Positions 8,798-17,687 are shown, numbered from the stretch's first letter. The stretch: DNA of 64,000 nucleotides from CALNYS01 sp942490855 (GCA_942490855.1 CALNYS010000004.1:372001-436000), one strand, 5' to 3'. Translations and numbers: made by a program. Notes: generated by a model from the letters alone, not told the origin.

Positions 8798-9934
8798 TTA
8801 CGCGTCGGGGGCGCGCCAGCTGTTCATCAGGTTCGTCGCGGCGTCGCGGTAGAACGCGCGCAGGAGGGCCGGCGGGAGGCACTTGCCCGCGAGGCGCGGG
8901 GCGGACATCGCGTCGTGGGCGTCGGGGGCCACGAGCATGAGGTCGGGGTCGGCGATGTTGGACTCGCCGTCGTAGCCCGTCTCCCACAGCGTGCGCAGGG
9001 CCCAGTAGCGGGAGGCGTAGAGCTCGAAGGCCTCCTCGGCGTTCGTGGCGAGGTGCCCCATGCCGCGGTCTTCGTGCTCGGTTTCGAAGTGCTGGTCGGT
9101 CGTGACGATGTCCGACCCGAAGAGCAGGCGCCCGGTCCAGCGCTCGTGGAACGCGAGGAGGTCGGCGCGGGGGTGCTTGGAGAGCTCGCGGATCATCCAC
9201 TTGGTCGCGGACGTGTCGAGGTAGAGGTTGTCGTGGCGTTCGAGGAGCCCGTCGAGGAACGCGAGGTCTTCGGGCCAGCCGCCCATGTGCGCGAGGATCC
9301 ACGGCTGGGTGAAGCGGTCTATGACGCGCTCGACGGACTCGTACTGCTGCGCCTTGGTCCCGTAGAAGGAGGCGTCGGCGTACTTGGTCTGGAACCAGGT
9401 GTCGGGGTCGGCGATGTGGGCCATGAAGAACATGCCCAGGTCGCTGGCGAGCTCCATCGCCTTGAGGCGCCACGGGTTTTCGAGGCTCATCGCGTCGGGG
9501 TCGCCGAGTTCTTTGGCGAGGTCGCGTCCGCGCGGGGCGGCCCAGAACTTGACGATCTGGGCGCCGTGGTCGCGGTAGGCGCGGATGTCGTCGAGGTACC
9601 CCTGCTGGAAGGCGTGGGCCTTGTCCTTGGCCATCCAGTTGGGGACGGCGATGAACTCGACGCGGTCGCCCATGACGCTCTTGACGGTGGGGACGTCCTC
9701 GAGGCGTGTCATCGTCCAGACGCGGTCGACGTGGTAGAGGTCGCAGACGTCGCGGAAGACAGGCGTGGCCTGGGCGCCGTTGATGTGGGAGTGGGCGTCC
9801 ACGATCGGGACGGGCGGGTCCCCGAGGCGCTCGGCCTCGGCCCGGTAGTCGAGGCGGAGGCGGTTGGCGGGGGTGGGCTCGCGGTCCGGGAGGAGGGCGA
9901 GGTCGGCGCGGTCTGAGCAGGGCGATGTGGGCAT
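8798..9934 (-). CDS. Amidohydrolase-family TIM-barrel protein
   Basis: This 378-residue metal-dependent hydrolase belongs to the amidohydrolase-2 type. The metal-binding AHSHIN motif is at residues 47-52, a second conserved His lies in ILAHMGGWPED, and a late Asp in LLFGSDIVTTD matches the barrel-strand-8 ligand. The family contains decarboxylases and lactonases; the substrate cannot be assigned. It is co-oriented with the downstream glycosyltransferase gene (26 bp gap). The long N-terminal segment before the first strand (about 44 residues) is slightly unusual. Confidence 0.85.
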   Translation of the reverse strand: MPTSPCSDRADLALLPDREPTPANRLRLDYRAEAERLGDPPVPIVDAHSHINGAQATPVFRDVCDLYHVDRVWTMTRLEDVPTVKSVMGDRVEFIAVPNWMAKDKAHAFQQGYLDDIRAYRDHGAQIVKFWAAPRGRDLAKELGDPDAMSLENPWRLKAMELASDLGMFFMAHIADPDTWFQTKYADASFYGTKAQQYESVERVIDRFTQPWILAHMGGWPEDLAFLDGLLERHDNLYLDTSATKWMIRELSKHPRADLLAFHERWTGRLLFGSDIVTTDQHFETEHEDRGMGHLATNAEEAFELYASRYWALRTLWETGYDGESNIADPDLMLVAPDAHDAMSAPRLAGKCLPPALLRAFYRDAATNLMNSWRAPDA

Positions 9935-9953
9935 GACGCCCGGATGGTAGGCG

Positions 9954-10730
9954 TCAGCCGGGGATGCCGACGGCGGCGATGCGGCTGCGGTCGGAAACGA
10001 CCACGCCGCCGGGGGGCTCGATGGTCACCGCGAAGAGGACGGGCTGCCCGACGGGCACCTTGGCGTCGATGGGCACCTCGACGACGCCGTCGGCGGCGAT
10101 ATCGAAGACGCCGCCGTCAACGGGGTGGCGGATCTCTAAGGGGCTCTCGCTAAAGGACTCGCGGGAGGCGTCGAAGATCCACAGCTGGTACTGCTCGACG
10201 GAGGGGTCGTTGAGGGCGAGCCCTTCGAAGCGCATGACGCCGCGCTGGTTCTGGGCGTCCCAGACCAGGCTCCCGATAGGCTTCTCGCCGGCGAGGTCGG
10301 CCGAGAGCCCGACGGTCAGGGCGCCGGGGGCCGAGGCCACGGCGTCGAACCCGACGGGGCTTGTCGCGGTCCGCTGGGGGAACCACGCGAGCGCCGCGAT
10401 GAGCAGGCACGCGGCCGCGGCAAGCCAGCCGAGGGATCCCAACATGCGCGCCGGGGGCGCGATGCTGGCGAGGACGTCGGGCTCGCTCTCGCTGAGGAAG
10501 CGCTCGCCGGCGGCGTGGAGCGACGAGAGGACGGACGCGGGGACGGGCTCGTCGTCGATGGGCGCGAGGGCCTGATCGAGGCGGGCCGCGAGCAGGTCGA
10601 AGCTCTCGTCGTCCCCTTCAGCGGCGATGAGGCGCGCGAGCTCGGCGTTCTCGTCGTGCTGGATATCGTCGAGCGCTCGCGCGGCGAGCAGTTCGTGGAA
10701 ACGGTCGGTTCCAGGCGTCGGTGTACTCAT
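9954..10730 (-). CDS. Anti-sigma-K factor RskA-like membrane protein
   Basis: This 258-residue protein has a cytoplasmic N-terminal region (1-96), one transmembrane helix at about 98-117 and an extracytoplasmic RskA-type beta domain (about 120-258, including QYQLWIFDA and LFAVTIEPPGG). RskA proteins hold SigK-type ECF factors at the membrane and release them on proteolysis. No zinc-binding HxxxCxxC is visible in the N-terminal part. The start overlaps the stop of the upstream sigma factor gene by four bases, the usual arrangement of a cognate pair. Confidence 0.88.
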   Translation of the reverse strand: MSTPTPGTDRFHELLAARALDDIQHDENAELARLIAAEGDDESFDLLAARLDQALAPIDDEPVPASVLSSLHAAGERFLSESEPDVLASIAPPARMLGSLGWLAAAACLLIAALAWFPQRTATSPVGFDAVASAPGALTVGLSADLAGEKPIGSLVWDAQNQRGVMRFEGLALNDPSVEQYQLWIFDASRESFSESPLEIRHPVDGGVFDIAADGVVEVPIDAKVPVGQPVLFAVTIEPPGGVVVSDRSRIAAVGIPG

Positions 10731-11287
10731 GCCGAGGCCTCCGTAACGGGTGTGCCAGCGAGATCGCCGAGGAGCTCGCGGAGCTTGATCATGCCGCGGC
10801 GGGCGTGTGTTTTGACGGTGCCGATCGGCATCCCGGTGCTCTGGGCGATCTGCGTGTGGCTCTGCCCGTGCTGGATGCTCAGACGGAGCACGCGCTGCTG
10901 TTCTTCGCTGAGTTCAGTGAACGCGAGCGCGACGGCGCGGGCGTCTCCCTCGCGGGCCGGTTCGTCGGCGGGCGGGGCGGGGTCGGCGAGCGGGGCGAGG
11001 GGTTCGCTCACGGTCGGGCGGCGTCCGCTCTTGCGGAGGCGGTCGATGAGACGGCGTCGGGCGATCATCGCGACGAACGTGGACTCCTGCGCTGTGCGCG
11101 GGTCGAAGCGGTCGGCGCTCTTCCACAGGGAGACGAAGATCTCCTGCACTGCGTCCTCGGCGTCGGCCCGGGTGGGCGAGAGACGGCGCGCGAGCGACCA
11201 GACGAGCCCGCTGTAGCGGTCGATCGTTTCCTGGACGGCGCTCTCGTCGCGGTCCGCGATGCGTTGCAGAAGCGTACGTTCGGGCAC
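10727..11287 (-). CDS. ECF sigma factor, SigK-like
   Basis: This is a 186-residue ECF sigma-70 protein with region 2 (DAEDAVQEIFVSLWK, then RRRLIDRLRK) and region 4 (HTQIAQSTGMPIGTVKTHARRG). The open frame runs back to 11386, but GTG at 11287 is preceded by a good Shine-Dalgarno (GGTGGAG) and gives the normal length, so I use it. It is coupled to an RskA-like anti-sigma gene and lies downstream of a fasciclin-domain lipoprotein. The same grouping of SigK, RskA and fasciclin proteins (MPT70/MPT83) is known from mycobacteria. Confidence 0.9.
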   Translation of the reverse strand: MPERTLLQRIADRDESAVQETIDRYSGLVWSLARRLSPTRADAEDAVQEIFVSLWKSADRFDPRTAQESTFVAMIARRRLIDRLRKSGRRPTVSEPLAPLADPAPPADEPAREGDARAVALAFTELSEEQQRVLRLSIQHGQSHTQIAQSTGMPIGTVKTHARRGMIKLRELLGDLAGTPVTEASA

Positions 11288-11332
11288 GGTGCTCCACCTG
11301 TTCGAGGTGCTGTGGCGCCTGCGAGGGAACGC

Positions 11333-11360
11333 ATTATGTTCGGACCCGCTGAGAGAGCAA
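11333..11360 (-). promoter_or_regulatory. Candidate sigma-70-type promoter for the ECF sigma gene
   Basis: On the minus strand TTGCTC and CATAAT are separated by 16 bases, ending 45 bases before the GTG start at 11287. A strong terminator lies just upstream, so the sigma gene needs its own promoter. The boxes are only partial matches to the consensus. Confidence 0.3.
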
Positions 11361-11406
11361 GCCGGGTGTGCAGCGATCAGTCTCACCGGCGCTCCTCCGT
11401 GTGTGA

Positions 11407-11439
11407 AAATCCGGGTGCGCGGTTTCCCCGCGCACCCGG
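11407..11439 (-). terminator. Intrinsic terminator after the fasciclin gene
   Basis: A perfect 12-bp GC-rich stem (11411-11422 pairing with 11428-11439) with a 5-nt loop is followed on the minus strand by ATTTTC. It sits 38 bases past the fasciclin stop and separates that transcript from the sigma/anti-sigma pair. Confidence 0.8.
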
Positions 11440-11476
11440 ACCGCGATCCCCCACGAGGGTCGCGGGCGACTCTGCG

Positions 11477-12418
11477 TTAGTCGGGCAGGATCACGGTGTC
11501 GATGACGTGGATGACGCCGTTGGACGCGTCGATGTCGGGCGAGACGATCCCGGCGCCGTCGATGGTCAGCCCGCCGCTGCGGGCGCGGATCGGGGCCTTG
11601 GAGCCCTGCAGCGTGGTGAGCGAACGCTTCCCGGCGACGTCGTCAGAGAACATCCGCCCGCTCACGACGTGGTAGGTGAGGATGGAAACGAGCTGCTGAC
11701 GGTTCTCGGGGAGGAGCAGTGACTCGACGGTCCCCTTGGGCAGCTTCGCGAAGGCTTCGTCGGTCGGCGCGAAGACGGTGAAGGGCCCGTCCCCCTGGAG
11801 CGTGGAGATCAGGCCCGCGGCGTCGAGCGCCGCGGCGAGCGTCTTGAACGACCCCGCGGCGACCGCGGTGTCCACGATGTTCTTTTCGCTGGGGAGGATC
11901 ACCGAGTCGATCACGTGGATCACGCCGTTGGTGGCGTTGATGTCGGTGGTCACGACCTTCGCGCCGTCGATCGAAACGCTGCCGTTCGTGACCTTGATGT
12001 CCACGCGCTGCCCGTTGACGGTCGTCGCGGAGTTGAGCCCGATGACGGTCTTCGCCGAGACCTCGCCCGGGACGACGTGGTAGGTCAGGATGGCGCGGAG
12101 GCGATCACGGTTCTCGGGACGCAGGAGTGTCTCGACCGTGCCCGAGGGCAGCTTGGCGAACGCGGCGTCTGTCGGCGCAAAGACGGTGAACGGGCCGTCG
12201 CCCTTGAGCGTGTCGATCAGGCCGGCGGCGTCGAGCGCCGCGGCGAGTGTGTTGAACGAGCCGGCGTTGACGGCGGTGTCAACGATGTCGCGTTCGGTTT
12301 GGTTGCCGACGGTCGTGGCCTGCGCGGCGCGCTGCTCGGTGTCCCCGCAGGACGTCGCGAGCGCGGAAGAGGCGGCGATCAGGGCGGCGGCAGAGAGGAA
12401 GATGGGGAGGCGTTGCAT
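11477..12418 (-). CDS. Secreted lipoprotein with two fasciclin (FAS1) domains
   Basis: This is a 313-residue protein. Residues 1-24 look like a signal peptide ending in ATSC, so Cys24 could be lipidated (a non-canonical lipobox). Two FAS1 domains follow at about 42-176 and 180-313. They are close repeats of each other, each with GDGPFTVFAPTD, ILTYHVV and GVIHVID. FAS1 domains mediate adhesion or surface interactions. ATG at 12418 is preceded by GGAGAA at good spacing; the longer frame to 12514 is rejected. Its location beside a SigK/RskA-like pair suggests it is a regulon target. Confidence 0.9.
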   Translation of the reverse strand: MQRLPIFLSAAALIAASSALATSCGDTEQRAAQATTVGNQTERDIVDTAVNAGSFNTLAAALDAAGLIDTLKGDGPFTVFAPTDAAFAKLPSGTVETLLRPENRDRLRAILTYHVVPGEVSAKTVIGLNSATTVNGQRVDIKVTNGSVSIDGAKVVTTDINATNGVIHVIDSVILPSEKNIVDTAVAAGSFKTLAAALDAAGLISTLQGDGPFTVFAPTDEAFAKLPKGTVESLLLPENRQQLVSILTYHVVSGRMFSDDVAGKRSLTTLQGSKAPIRARSGGLTIDGAGIVSPDIDASNGVIHVIDTVILPD

Positions 12419-12484
12419 GTGAGATTCTCCGGTGTGTGTAGCGGCGGGAGGCGGGACGCGAGGGACGCGGCCTTGTCGGGGTGG

Positions 12485-12512
12485 GCTTCGCCGAGGACCG
12501 GGCATCGGATGC
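12485..12512 (-). promoter_or_regulatory. Candidate SigK-type promoter for the fasciclin gene
   Basis: On the minus strand GCATCC and CGAAGC are separated by 16 bases. The SigK consensus known from mycobacteria is CCATCC-N16/17-CGAAT. The element ends 67 bases before the ATG, giving a short leader. It is a match by eye to a short motif, so chance is possible. Confidence 0.4.
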
Positions 12513-12701
12513 ACCCGGGGCCTGTATTTCGTGTGGAACGGGCGATAACCCGCGGGCGAGACACACCAAACGGGGGGGCCTCGCCGGGCCTCATCAAGGC
12601 CCCGCCCTCGAGGGCCGATGAGTTGGTAGGTGTCGCCGGCGGAGGCCCTCCCGGGCTCTCGCTGTCGCCGGCTGTGTGTTCACCACGTAGGGGCAAAGCG
12701 C

Positions 12702-14681
12702 ATGAGTGTTCCGGTCGAAGAGCTGTCCACCGAAGACGTGATCAAACACATCGTCGGGTGCAAGGCCCTCCCGTCGCTCCCGTCGGTCGCGATGCAGATC
12801 CTTGAACTGACGCGCGACCAGTCGGCGACGTCCGCTGAAATCGCGCAGTGCGTGGAGCTTGACCAGGCGCTCTCGGGCAAGATCCTCAAGACGATCAACT
12901 CGAGTTTCTACGGGCTGACCACCCCCTGCCCGACGATCTCCCGCGCGATCAACTACCTGGGCATGAACACGGTGCGCTCGCTGGTGCTCGGGTTTTCGCT
13001 CGTCGATAGCTTCGGCGCGCCCGAGGGCGCCGAGGGGTTTGATCTCGTCGCGCACTGGCGGCGCGCGATGTACGGCGCGGTGGCGGCGCGGCTGATCAGC
13101 GCGCAGATCAGCGCGTGCGACGGCGACGAGGCGTTTATCGCGGCGATGCTTCGCGACGTCGGGTCCCTCGCCGCGACGATCGCGCTGGGCGAGAGCTACA
13201 CCGCGCTGTTCGCGCAGACCGAAGGGACGCACGACGCGCTCGGGCGTGTCGAAACCAAGGAGCTCGGGGCGAATCACTCGCGCTTCGGCGCCGAGCTCGC
13301 GTCGCGCTGGAAGATCCCCGAACAGCTTGTGAAATCGATCGCGCACCATCACGACGCGCCGGGGAGCGTGCCGGGGACCCCGCTCGTGCGCGCCGTGTAC
13401 TTCGCGAGTCTCGCGGCGGAATCGATCTCCGAGAACCCCATCGAGGCCAAGAGCGCCGCCAACCGCCTGCGCAAGCTCAGCGCCGCGTGGTTCCGGATGG
13501 AAGACGACGATCTCAACTCGTTCCTCGAAGAGCTCAAGCAGCGAGGCGGCGAGCTCGCCCGTCTCTTCAACATCGACACGGGTGCGCCGCCGGACATCGA
13601 CGGTCTGCTCGAGGCGGCCGAGGAGCAGAAGCTCCAGCTGCAGATCTCGCAGGAGCGCGAGGCCCAGCAGCTCCGCGAGTCGAACAGCGAGCTCGCGAAG
13701 CAGCGGTTCACGGACGGGCTGACCGGCGTCCAGAACCGCGCCGCGTTCGACGAAGCGCTCGCGGGGGCGTACCGCGACGCGCAGGAGAGCGGGCGCTCGC
13801 TCACGGTCGCGTTCTCAGACGCGGACAAGTTCAAGACGCTCAACGACACGCACGGGCACCAGGCTGGCGACGCGGTGCTGATCGAGCTCGCGACGCGCAT
13901 GAAACGCGCGGTGGGCGACTCCGGGCGGGTGTTCCGCTACGGGGGCGAGGAGTTCGCGCTCGTGTGCCAGGACCTCTCGATCGACGAGTCGGTCAACATC
14001 GCCGAGCGGGTCCGCGAGGCGATCGCCGCGAAACCCTTCACGATGGCGGGGCTGTCTGACGTCCCCGACGAGCTCCTCGTCACGCTGAGCATCGGTGTAG
14101 CGGTGTACAACGACGACACGCGGGACCAGTTCGCCGACGCCGAGGCGATCCTCAAGGGCGCCGACGACGCGGTGTACCGGGCGAAGGAGAGCGGGCGCAA
14201 CCGCACGTGCCTGTACGAGGCCGACGATGACAGCGCACCGGCAACGCCGCCCGCCACGCCCGAGGGCAAGCTCCGGGTGCTGGTGGTTGACGACGACCCG
14301 CTTCTCCTGAAGCTGCTGACTACCGCGTTCGAAGCGACGGGGACGGCCGAGGTCCGGACCGCGACGACGGTGACCGAGGCCGTCAAGCTGCTGCACTTCT
14401 CGACCGGCGACAACGCGTACGTGCCGCACCTGGTGGTGACCGACCTGAACATGCCCGAGCACTCGGGGATCAAGCTGGTGCGCTACATGCGCGCGACGAA
14501 GGCGCTGATGACCGCGCCGGTGCTGGTGCTGAGCGGGTCGGACCAGGACAAGGACGTGCGGGAGTGCCTCCGCGCCGGGGCGAACGCGTACGTGCCCAAG
14601 TCAGCGTTCTCGGGCGATCCGAGGGGCGCCGCGGCGAAGGTGCTCGAGTTCTGGGCGATCGCCGTCCACGCGGCGGCGTAG
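12702..14681 (+). CDS. HDOD - GGDEF - receiver three-domain signalling protein
   Basis: This is a 659-residue protein. The HDOD domain occupies about 15-225 (LPSLPSVAMQIL, INSSFYGL). A helical linker runs to about 330. The diguanylate cyclase domain follows, with an intact GGEEF signature at 414-418. A CheY-like receiver is at the C-terminus (VLVVDDDPLLLK, phospho-acceptor Asp in VVTDLNMPEHSG near 580, then VPKS). A receiver at the C-terminus of a cyclase is less common than at the N-terminus. It probably makes c-di-GMP under phosphorylation control. ATG at 12702 with AGGGGC upstream is preferred to the GTG at 12630. It ends four bases from the convergent TSCPD gene. Confidence 0.9.
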   Translation: MSVPVEELSTEDVIKHIVGCKALPSLPSVAMQILELTRDQSATSAEIAQCVELDQALSGKILKTINSSFYGLTTPCPTISRAINYLGMNTVRSLVLGFSLVDSFGAPEGAEGFDLVAHWRRAMYGAVAARLISAQISACDGDEAFIAAMLRDVGSLAATIALGESYTALFAQTEGTHDALGRVETKELGANHSRFGAELASRWKIPEQLVKSIAHHHDAPGSVPGTPLVRAVYFASLAAESISENPIEAKSAANRLRKLSAAWFRMEDDDLNSFLEELKQRGGELARLFNIDTGAPPDIDGLLEAAEEQKLQLQISQEREAQQLRESNSELAKQRFTDGLTGVQNRAAFDEALAGAYRDAQESGRSLTVAFSDADKFKTLNDTHGHQAGDAVLIELATRMKRAVGDSGRVFRYGGEEFALVCQDLSIDESVNIAERVREAIAAKPFTMAGLSDVPDELLVTLSIGVAVYNDDTRDQFADAEAILKGADDAVYRAKESGRNRTCLYEADDDSAPATPPATPEGKLRVLVVDDDPLLLKLLTTAFEATGTAEVRTATTVTEAVKLLHFSTGDNAYVPHLVVTDLNMPEHSGIKLVRYMRATKALMTAPVLVLSGSDQDKDVRECLRAGANAYVPKSAFSGDPRGAAAKVLEFWAIAVHAAA

Positions 14682-14685
14682 CGCG

Positions 14686-15072
14686 TCAGCGACGCCCGGC
14701 GTCGGTGTACTCGTGCTCGAGGAACCGGGCGATGTAATCGACGATGCTCGATGCCTCGGGGATGTTCGGGTTGGACGTCATGCCCTGCGGCTCAAAGCGC
14801 ATGCCCTTGAAGCGGAGCACCGCGTCCTCGACCGGCAAGCCGTATTGCATCGCGAGGCTGAACGCCCGGCAGAACGCTTGGCAGAGCCCGCTGACGGTAG
14901 AGCCCTCTTTCGAGATCTTGAGGAACAGCTCGCCCGGGCGCCCGTCCTCGTGGAGCCCGATGGTGAGGTAGCCCTCGTGCCCGCCCACGGAAAACTTGTG
15001 GGTAAGGGAGGAGCGGGTCGGGGGGAGGGTCTGGCGCGTCGCGATCATCTTCTCGCGGTCCTCCTGTTCCAT
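14686..15072 (-). CDS. Stand-alone TSCPD domain protein (NrdJ C-terminal-like)
   Basis: This 128-residue protein matches the C-terminal TSCPD domain of adenosylcobalamin-dependent (class II) ribonucleotide reductase. Supporting blocks are LTHKFSVGGHEGYLTIGL, DGRPGELFLKISKEGST and RFEPQGMTSNP. No reductase catalytic domain is adjacent. Either the enzyme is split, as NrdJa/NrdJb in Pseudomonas, or this is a free-standing paralogue. The usual CxxC-type zinc or redox cysteines at the extreme C-terminus are missing; two cysteines remain inside (GLCQAFCRAF). The start is preceded by AAGGGCGG at about 8 nt. Confidence 0.85.
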   Translation of the reverse strand: MEQEDREKMIATRQTLPPTRSSLTHKFSVGGHEGYLTIGLHEDGRPGELFLKISKEGSTVSGLCQAFCRAFSLAMQYGLPVEDAVLRFKGMRFEPQGMTSNPNIPEASSIVDYIARFLEHEYTDAGRR

Positions 15073-15150
15073 CCGTCAGCCGCCCTTCGTACGTGCGGCC
15101 CAGACGGTATCGGCCGCTGACCCGCGCATGCTCCAACAGTGCCGGGACGC

Positions 15151-16086
15151 TCAGGCGTCGCCGAACAGGCGCCGGTGCGCCTCCTGGTAGCGTTCGATCG
15201 TGGCGTGCACGACGTCATCGGGCAACGCCGGCCCGGGCGCCGACTTGTCCCACGCCCCCTGCTCCACCAGCGACTCGAGGTGCTCGCGCACGAACTGCTT
15301 GTCGAAACTGGCCTGCGCGTGCCCCGGCTCATACCCCTCCGCGGGCCAGAACCGGGACGAATCGGGTGTGAGCGCCTCGTCGATCAGGATGATGGCGTCG
15401 GGGCCGCGCTCGCCCGGCAGCAGCCCGAACTCGAACTTGGTGTCCGCGATAATGACGCCGCGCTCGAGCGCGTACGCGGCGGCGCGGGTGTAGATCGTGA
15501 GGCTGAGATCGCGCAGCCGGCTCATGATCGGCTCGCCGACCACCTCACACGCCCGCTCGTAGCTGATGTTCTCGTCGTGCTCGCCCGCCTCGGCCTTCGT
15601 CGCGGGGGTGAAGACGGGCTCGGGGAGCCGGTCGCACTGCGACAGGCCCGCGGGGAGCTCGACGCCGCAGACGGCCCCCTCGCGCTGGTAGTCCTTCCAA
15701 CCCGAGCCCTCGAGGTACCCCCGGACCACGCACTCGACGGGGAAGACCTCGGTGAGGCGGGCGACCACGCTGCGGGGCTCCATCTCCGTCGCGAGGGCCT
15801 CGGGGAGATCCGGGGCGGCCTCGGCGAGGGATTCCCCGGTCAGGTGCGTCCGGCAGAGCCCCTCGCGCTCGATCCAGCGCATCCACTCCCGGGCCATCGA
15901 GGTCAGGAGGGCGCCCTTGCCCGGGATCGGGGTGGGCAGCACGACGTCGAACGCGGAGAGGCGGTCGGTCGCGACGAGCAGGAGCCGCTCGGGACGCCCC
16001 CCGTTGGGGGGCAGCGTGTAGAGATCCCGCACTTTCCCCGATCGTTTCGCGGGCAGAGGCAGGTCGGTGTGAGACACGTTGAGCAT
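15151..16086 (-). CDS. purC: Phosphoribosylaminoimidazole-succinocarboxamide (SAICAR) synthase
   Basis: This is a 311-residue enzyme of purine biosynthesis that joins CAIR and aspartate using ATP. Hallmarks are KRSGKVRDLY at the N-terminus, ATDRLSAFDVVLPTPIPGKG, VVRGYLEGSGWKDY and IIADTKFEFG, then LIDEALTPDSSRFW. Length fits the longer, yeast-like PurC class found in many bacteria. It is divergent from the GH10-like gene with about 50 bp between the starts. Confidence 0.96.
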   Translation of the reverse strand: MLNVSHTDLPLPAKRSGKVRDLYTLPPNGGRPERLLLVATDRLSAFDVVLPTPIPGKGALLTSMAREWMRWIEREGLCRTHLTGESLAEAAPDLPEALATEMEPRSVVARLTEVFPVECVVRGYLEGSGWKDYQREGAVCGVELPAGLSQCDRLPEPVFTPATKAEAGEHDENISYERACEVVGEPIMSRLRDLSLTIYTRAAAYALERGVIIADTKFEFGLLPGERGPDAIILIDEALTPDSSRFWPAEGYEPGHAQASFDKQFVREHLESLVEQGAWDKSAPGPALPDDVVHATIERYQEAHRRLFGDA

Positions 16087-16136
16087 GGGGCGTCCATCGT
16101 AGCGGAGCGGAATCGAGCGGCCCCGTCTCCCACCAA

Positions 16137-17687
16137 ATGCGTATGGCGCTTGCTACCCCGGATCGCCCCGTCACAATGGCCGGCGACCTGATGTTCACTT
16201 ACCGGATCCCATCCTCGACGGGCGACTTCCAGCTCCGCCACGCCCACATGACCGCGGGCGACGGGGCCGTGATCCCGGCGGACATCGCCTGCGACGACGG
16301 CGCGGTCCGCTGCGTGACCGACGAGCGGGGGTCGGCGGCGCTCGCCCTCGAGTGGGACTGCGGGCCCCAGGGGCGCCTCCTGCTCAAAACGTGCCTGCTC
16401 CCGCCGCGCGAGGAGCCCTACGTGCTCACGCTCGAACTCGCGCGCCGTCACATCATGCTCTACCTCGTGAAAATCGAGGACTGGGGCGAGTTCGCCCGCC
16501 CGCTCGACGACCCGGTGGTGGCCAAGGCCGCGGAGGCCCGCCACCTCTTCATGGACGCCCTCGCGCTGCACGCCGAGACGCCCGAGCAGATCGACGAGCA
16601 GGACGAGCTGGCCCAGCGAGCGCTCGAGACCGCGATCGCCGCGAGCGAGCGCCTCACCAGCGAGCACGCGGACCGCGAGCTGTCCCGGCGCCAGCAGCAG
16701 GCCCCGATCTCCTCGGCCGGCGCGGTCTTCGGCTGCTCCGTCGATCCCGAACGCTTCGCCGAGCCGCTCCAGAAGGTGCTCTCGGGCGCGTTCGATTACA
16801 TGCTCGCGCCGCTGCGCTGGAAAGAGCTGGAGCCCGAAGAGGGCAAGTACACGTTCACCGAGACCGACCGCTGGATCGAGTGGGCGGTGCGCCAGGCGAA
16901 GATGCCCGTCGCCGCGGGCCCGGTGGTGGAGTTCTCCTCCGACGCGACGCCCGAGTGGTTCTTCGTGTGGGAGAACGACTACGACACGATCCGCGAGATG
17001 GTCTACGAGCACGTCAAGCGCGTCGTCACGCGCTACCGGCGCGCCGTGTACAAGTGGACCGTCGCCTCCGGGCTGAACCTCGGCGCCACGATGCCGCTCT
17101 CGCTCGAAGAGAGCATCGACCTCACGCGCCTCGCGGCGCTCGTCGCCCGCAAGCTCGACCCCAAGGCGATGATCGTCGTGGAGATCGACCGCCCGCTCGG
17201 CGAGCCCGTCAACGGGCGTCCGCAAGCGATCCCGCCCGAGCTGTACGCCGAGCTCGTTGCGCAGTCGGGCATCGCGTGCGACGCGTTCGGGCTGCGCCTC
17301 GAGGTGGGCGACGACCTCAGCGGGCGCCCCACGCGCGACCTCATGCAGATCTCCGACGCGCTCGACCGGTTCGCGGTCTTTGAGAAGCCGCTGTGCATCT
17401 CCGCGTTCGGCGCGCCCTCGGGCGGCAACGGGCCGGGCTGGCGCGGGCCCTGGACCGAAACGACCCAGGCCGAGTGGATGCGCCGCGTCACCGAGGTCGC
17501 TCTCTCGAAACCCTTCGTCACGAGCGTCGCGTGGAACCAGCTCTACGACACCCGGCGCTCGACGCAGACCGCGACGGGCGGGCTGATCACCGAGTCCGGG
17601 CAGCCCAAGGAAGCGCTCACCGGCGCCGCCGAGACGCGCAAGAGCCTGCGTTCCGGCGGGCGGGTCTCCCCGTGCGCGAGCGTCTAG
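16137..17687 (+). CDS. GH10 xylanase-like protein lacking the catalytic glutamates
   Basis: This is a protein of up to 516 residues. Residues about 1-180 form an N-terminal beta/helical region. From about 195 the sequence follows the GH10 barrel: LAPLRWKELEPEEGKYTFTE matches the strand and loop around the substrate Lys, and the later blocks line up through AWNQLYDT near the C-terminus. Where GH10 enzymes have the acid/base WDVVNE, this protein has YKWTVASGLN. At the nucleophile strand (TELD) it has LCISAFGA. I therefore expect a non-hydrolytic or altered activity. The start is uncertain: ATG at 16137, 16176 and 16191 are all possible and none has a clear Shine-Dalgarno. No signal peptide is visible. 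Confidence 0.7.
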   Translation: MRMALATPDRPVTMAGDLMFTYRIPSSTGDFQLRHAHMTAGDGAVIPADIACDDGAVRCVTDERGSAALALEWDCGPQGRLLLKTCLLPPREEPYVLTLELARRHIMLYLVKIEDWGEFARPLDDPVVAKAAEARHLFMDALALHAETPEQIDEQDELAQRALETAIAASERLTSEHADRELSRRQQQAPISSAGAVFGCSVDPERFAEPLQKVLSGAFDYMLAPLRWKELEPEEGKYTFTETDRWIEWAVRQAKMPVAAGPVVEFSSDATPEWFFVWENDYDTIREMVYEHVKRVVTRYRRAVYKWTVASGLNLGATMPLSLEESIDLTRLAALVARKLDPKAMIVVEIDRPLGEPVNGRPQAIPPELYAELVAQSGIACDAFGLRLEVGDDLSGRPTRDLMQISDALDRFAVFEKPLCISAFGAPSGGNGPGWRGPWTETTQAEWMRRVTEVALSKPFVTSVAWNQLYDTRRSTQTATGGLITESGQPKEALTGAAETRKSLRSGGRVSPCASV

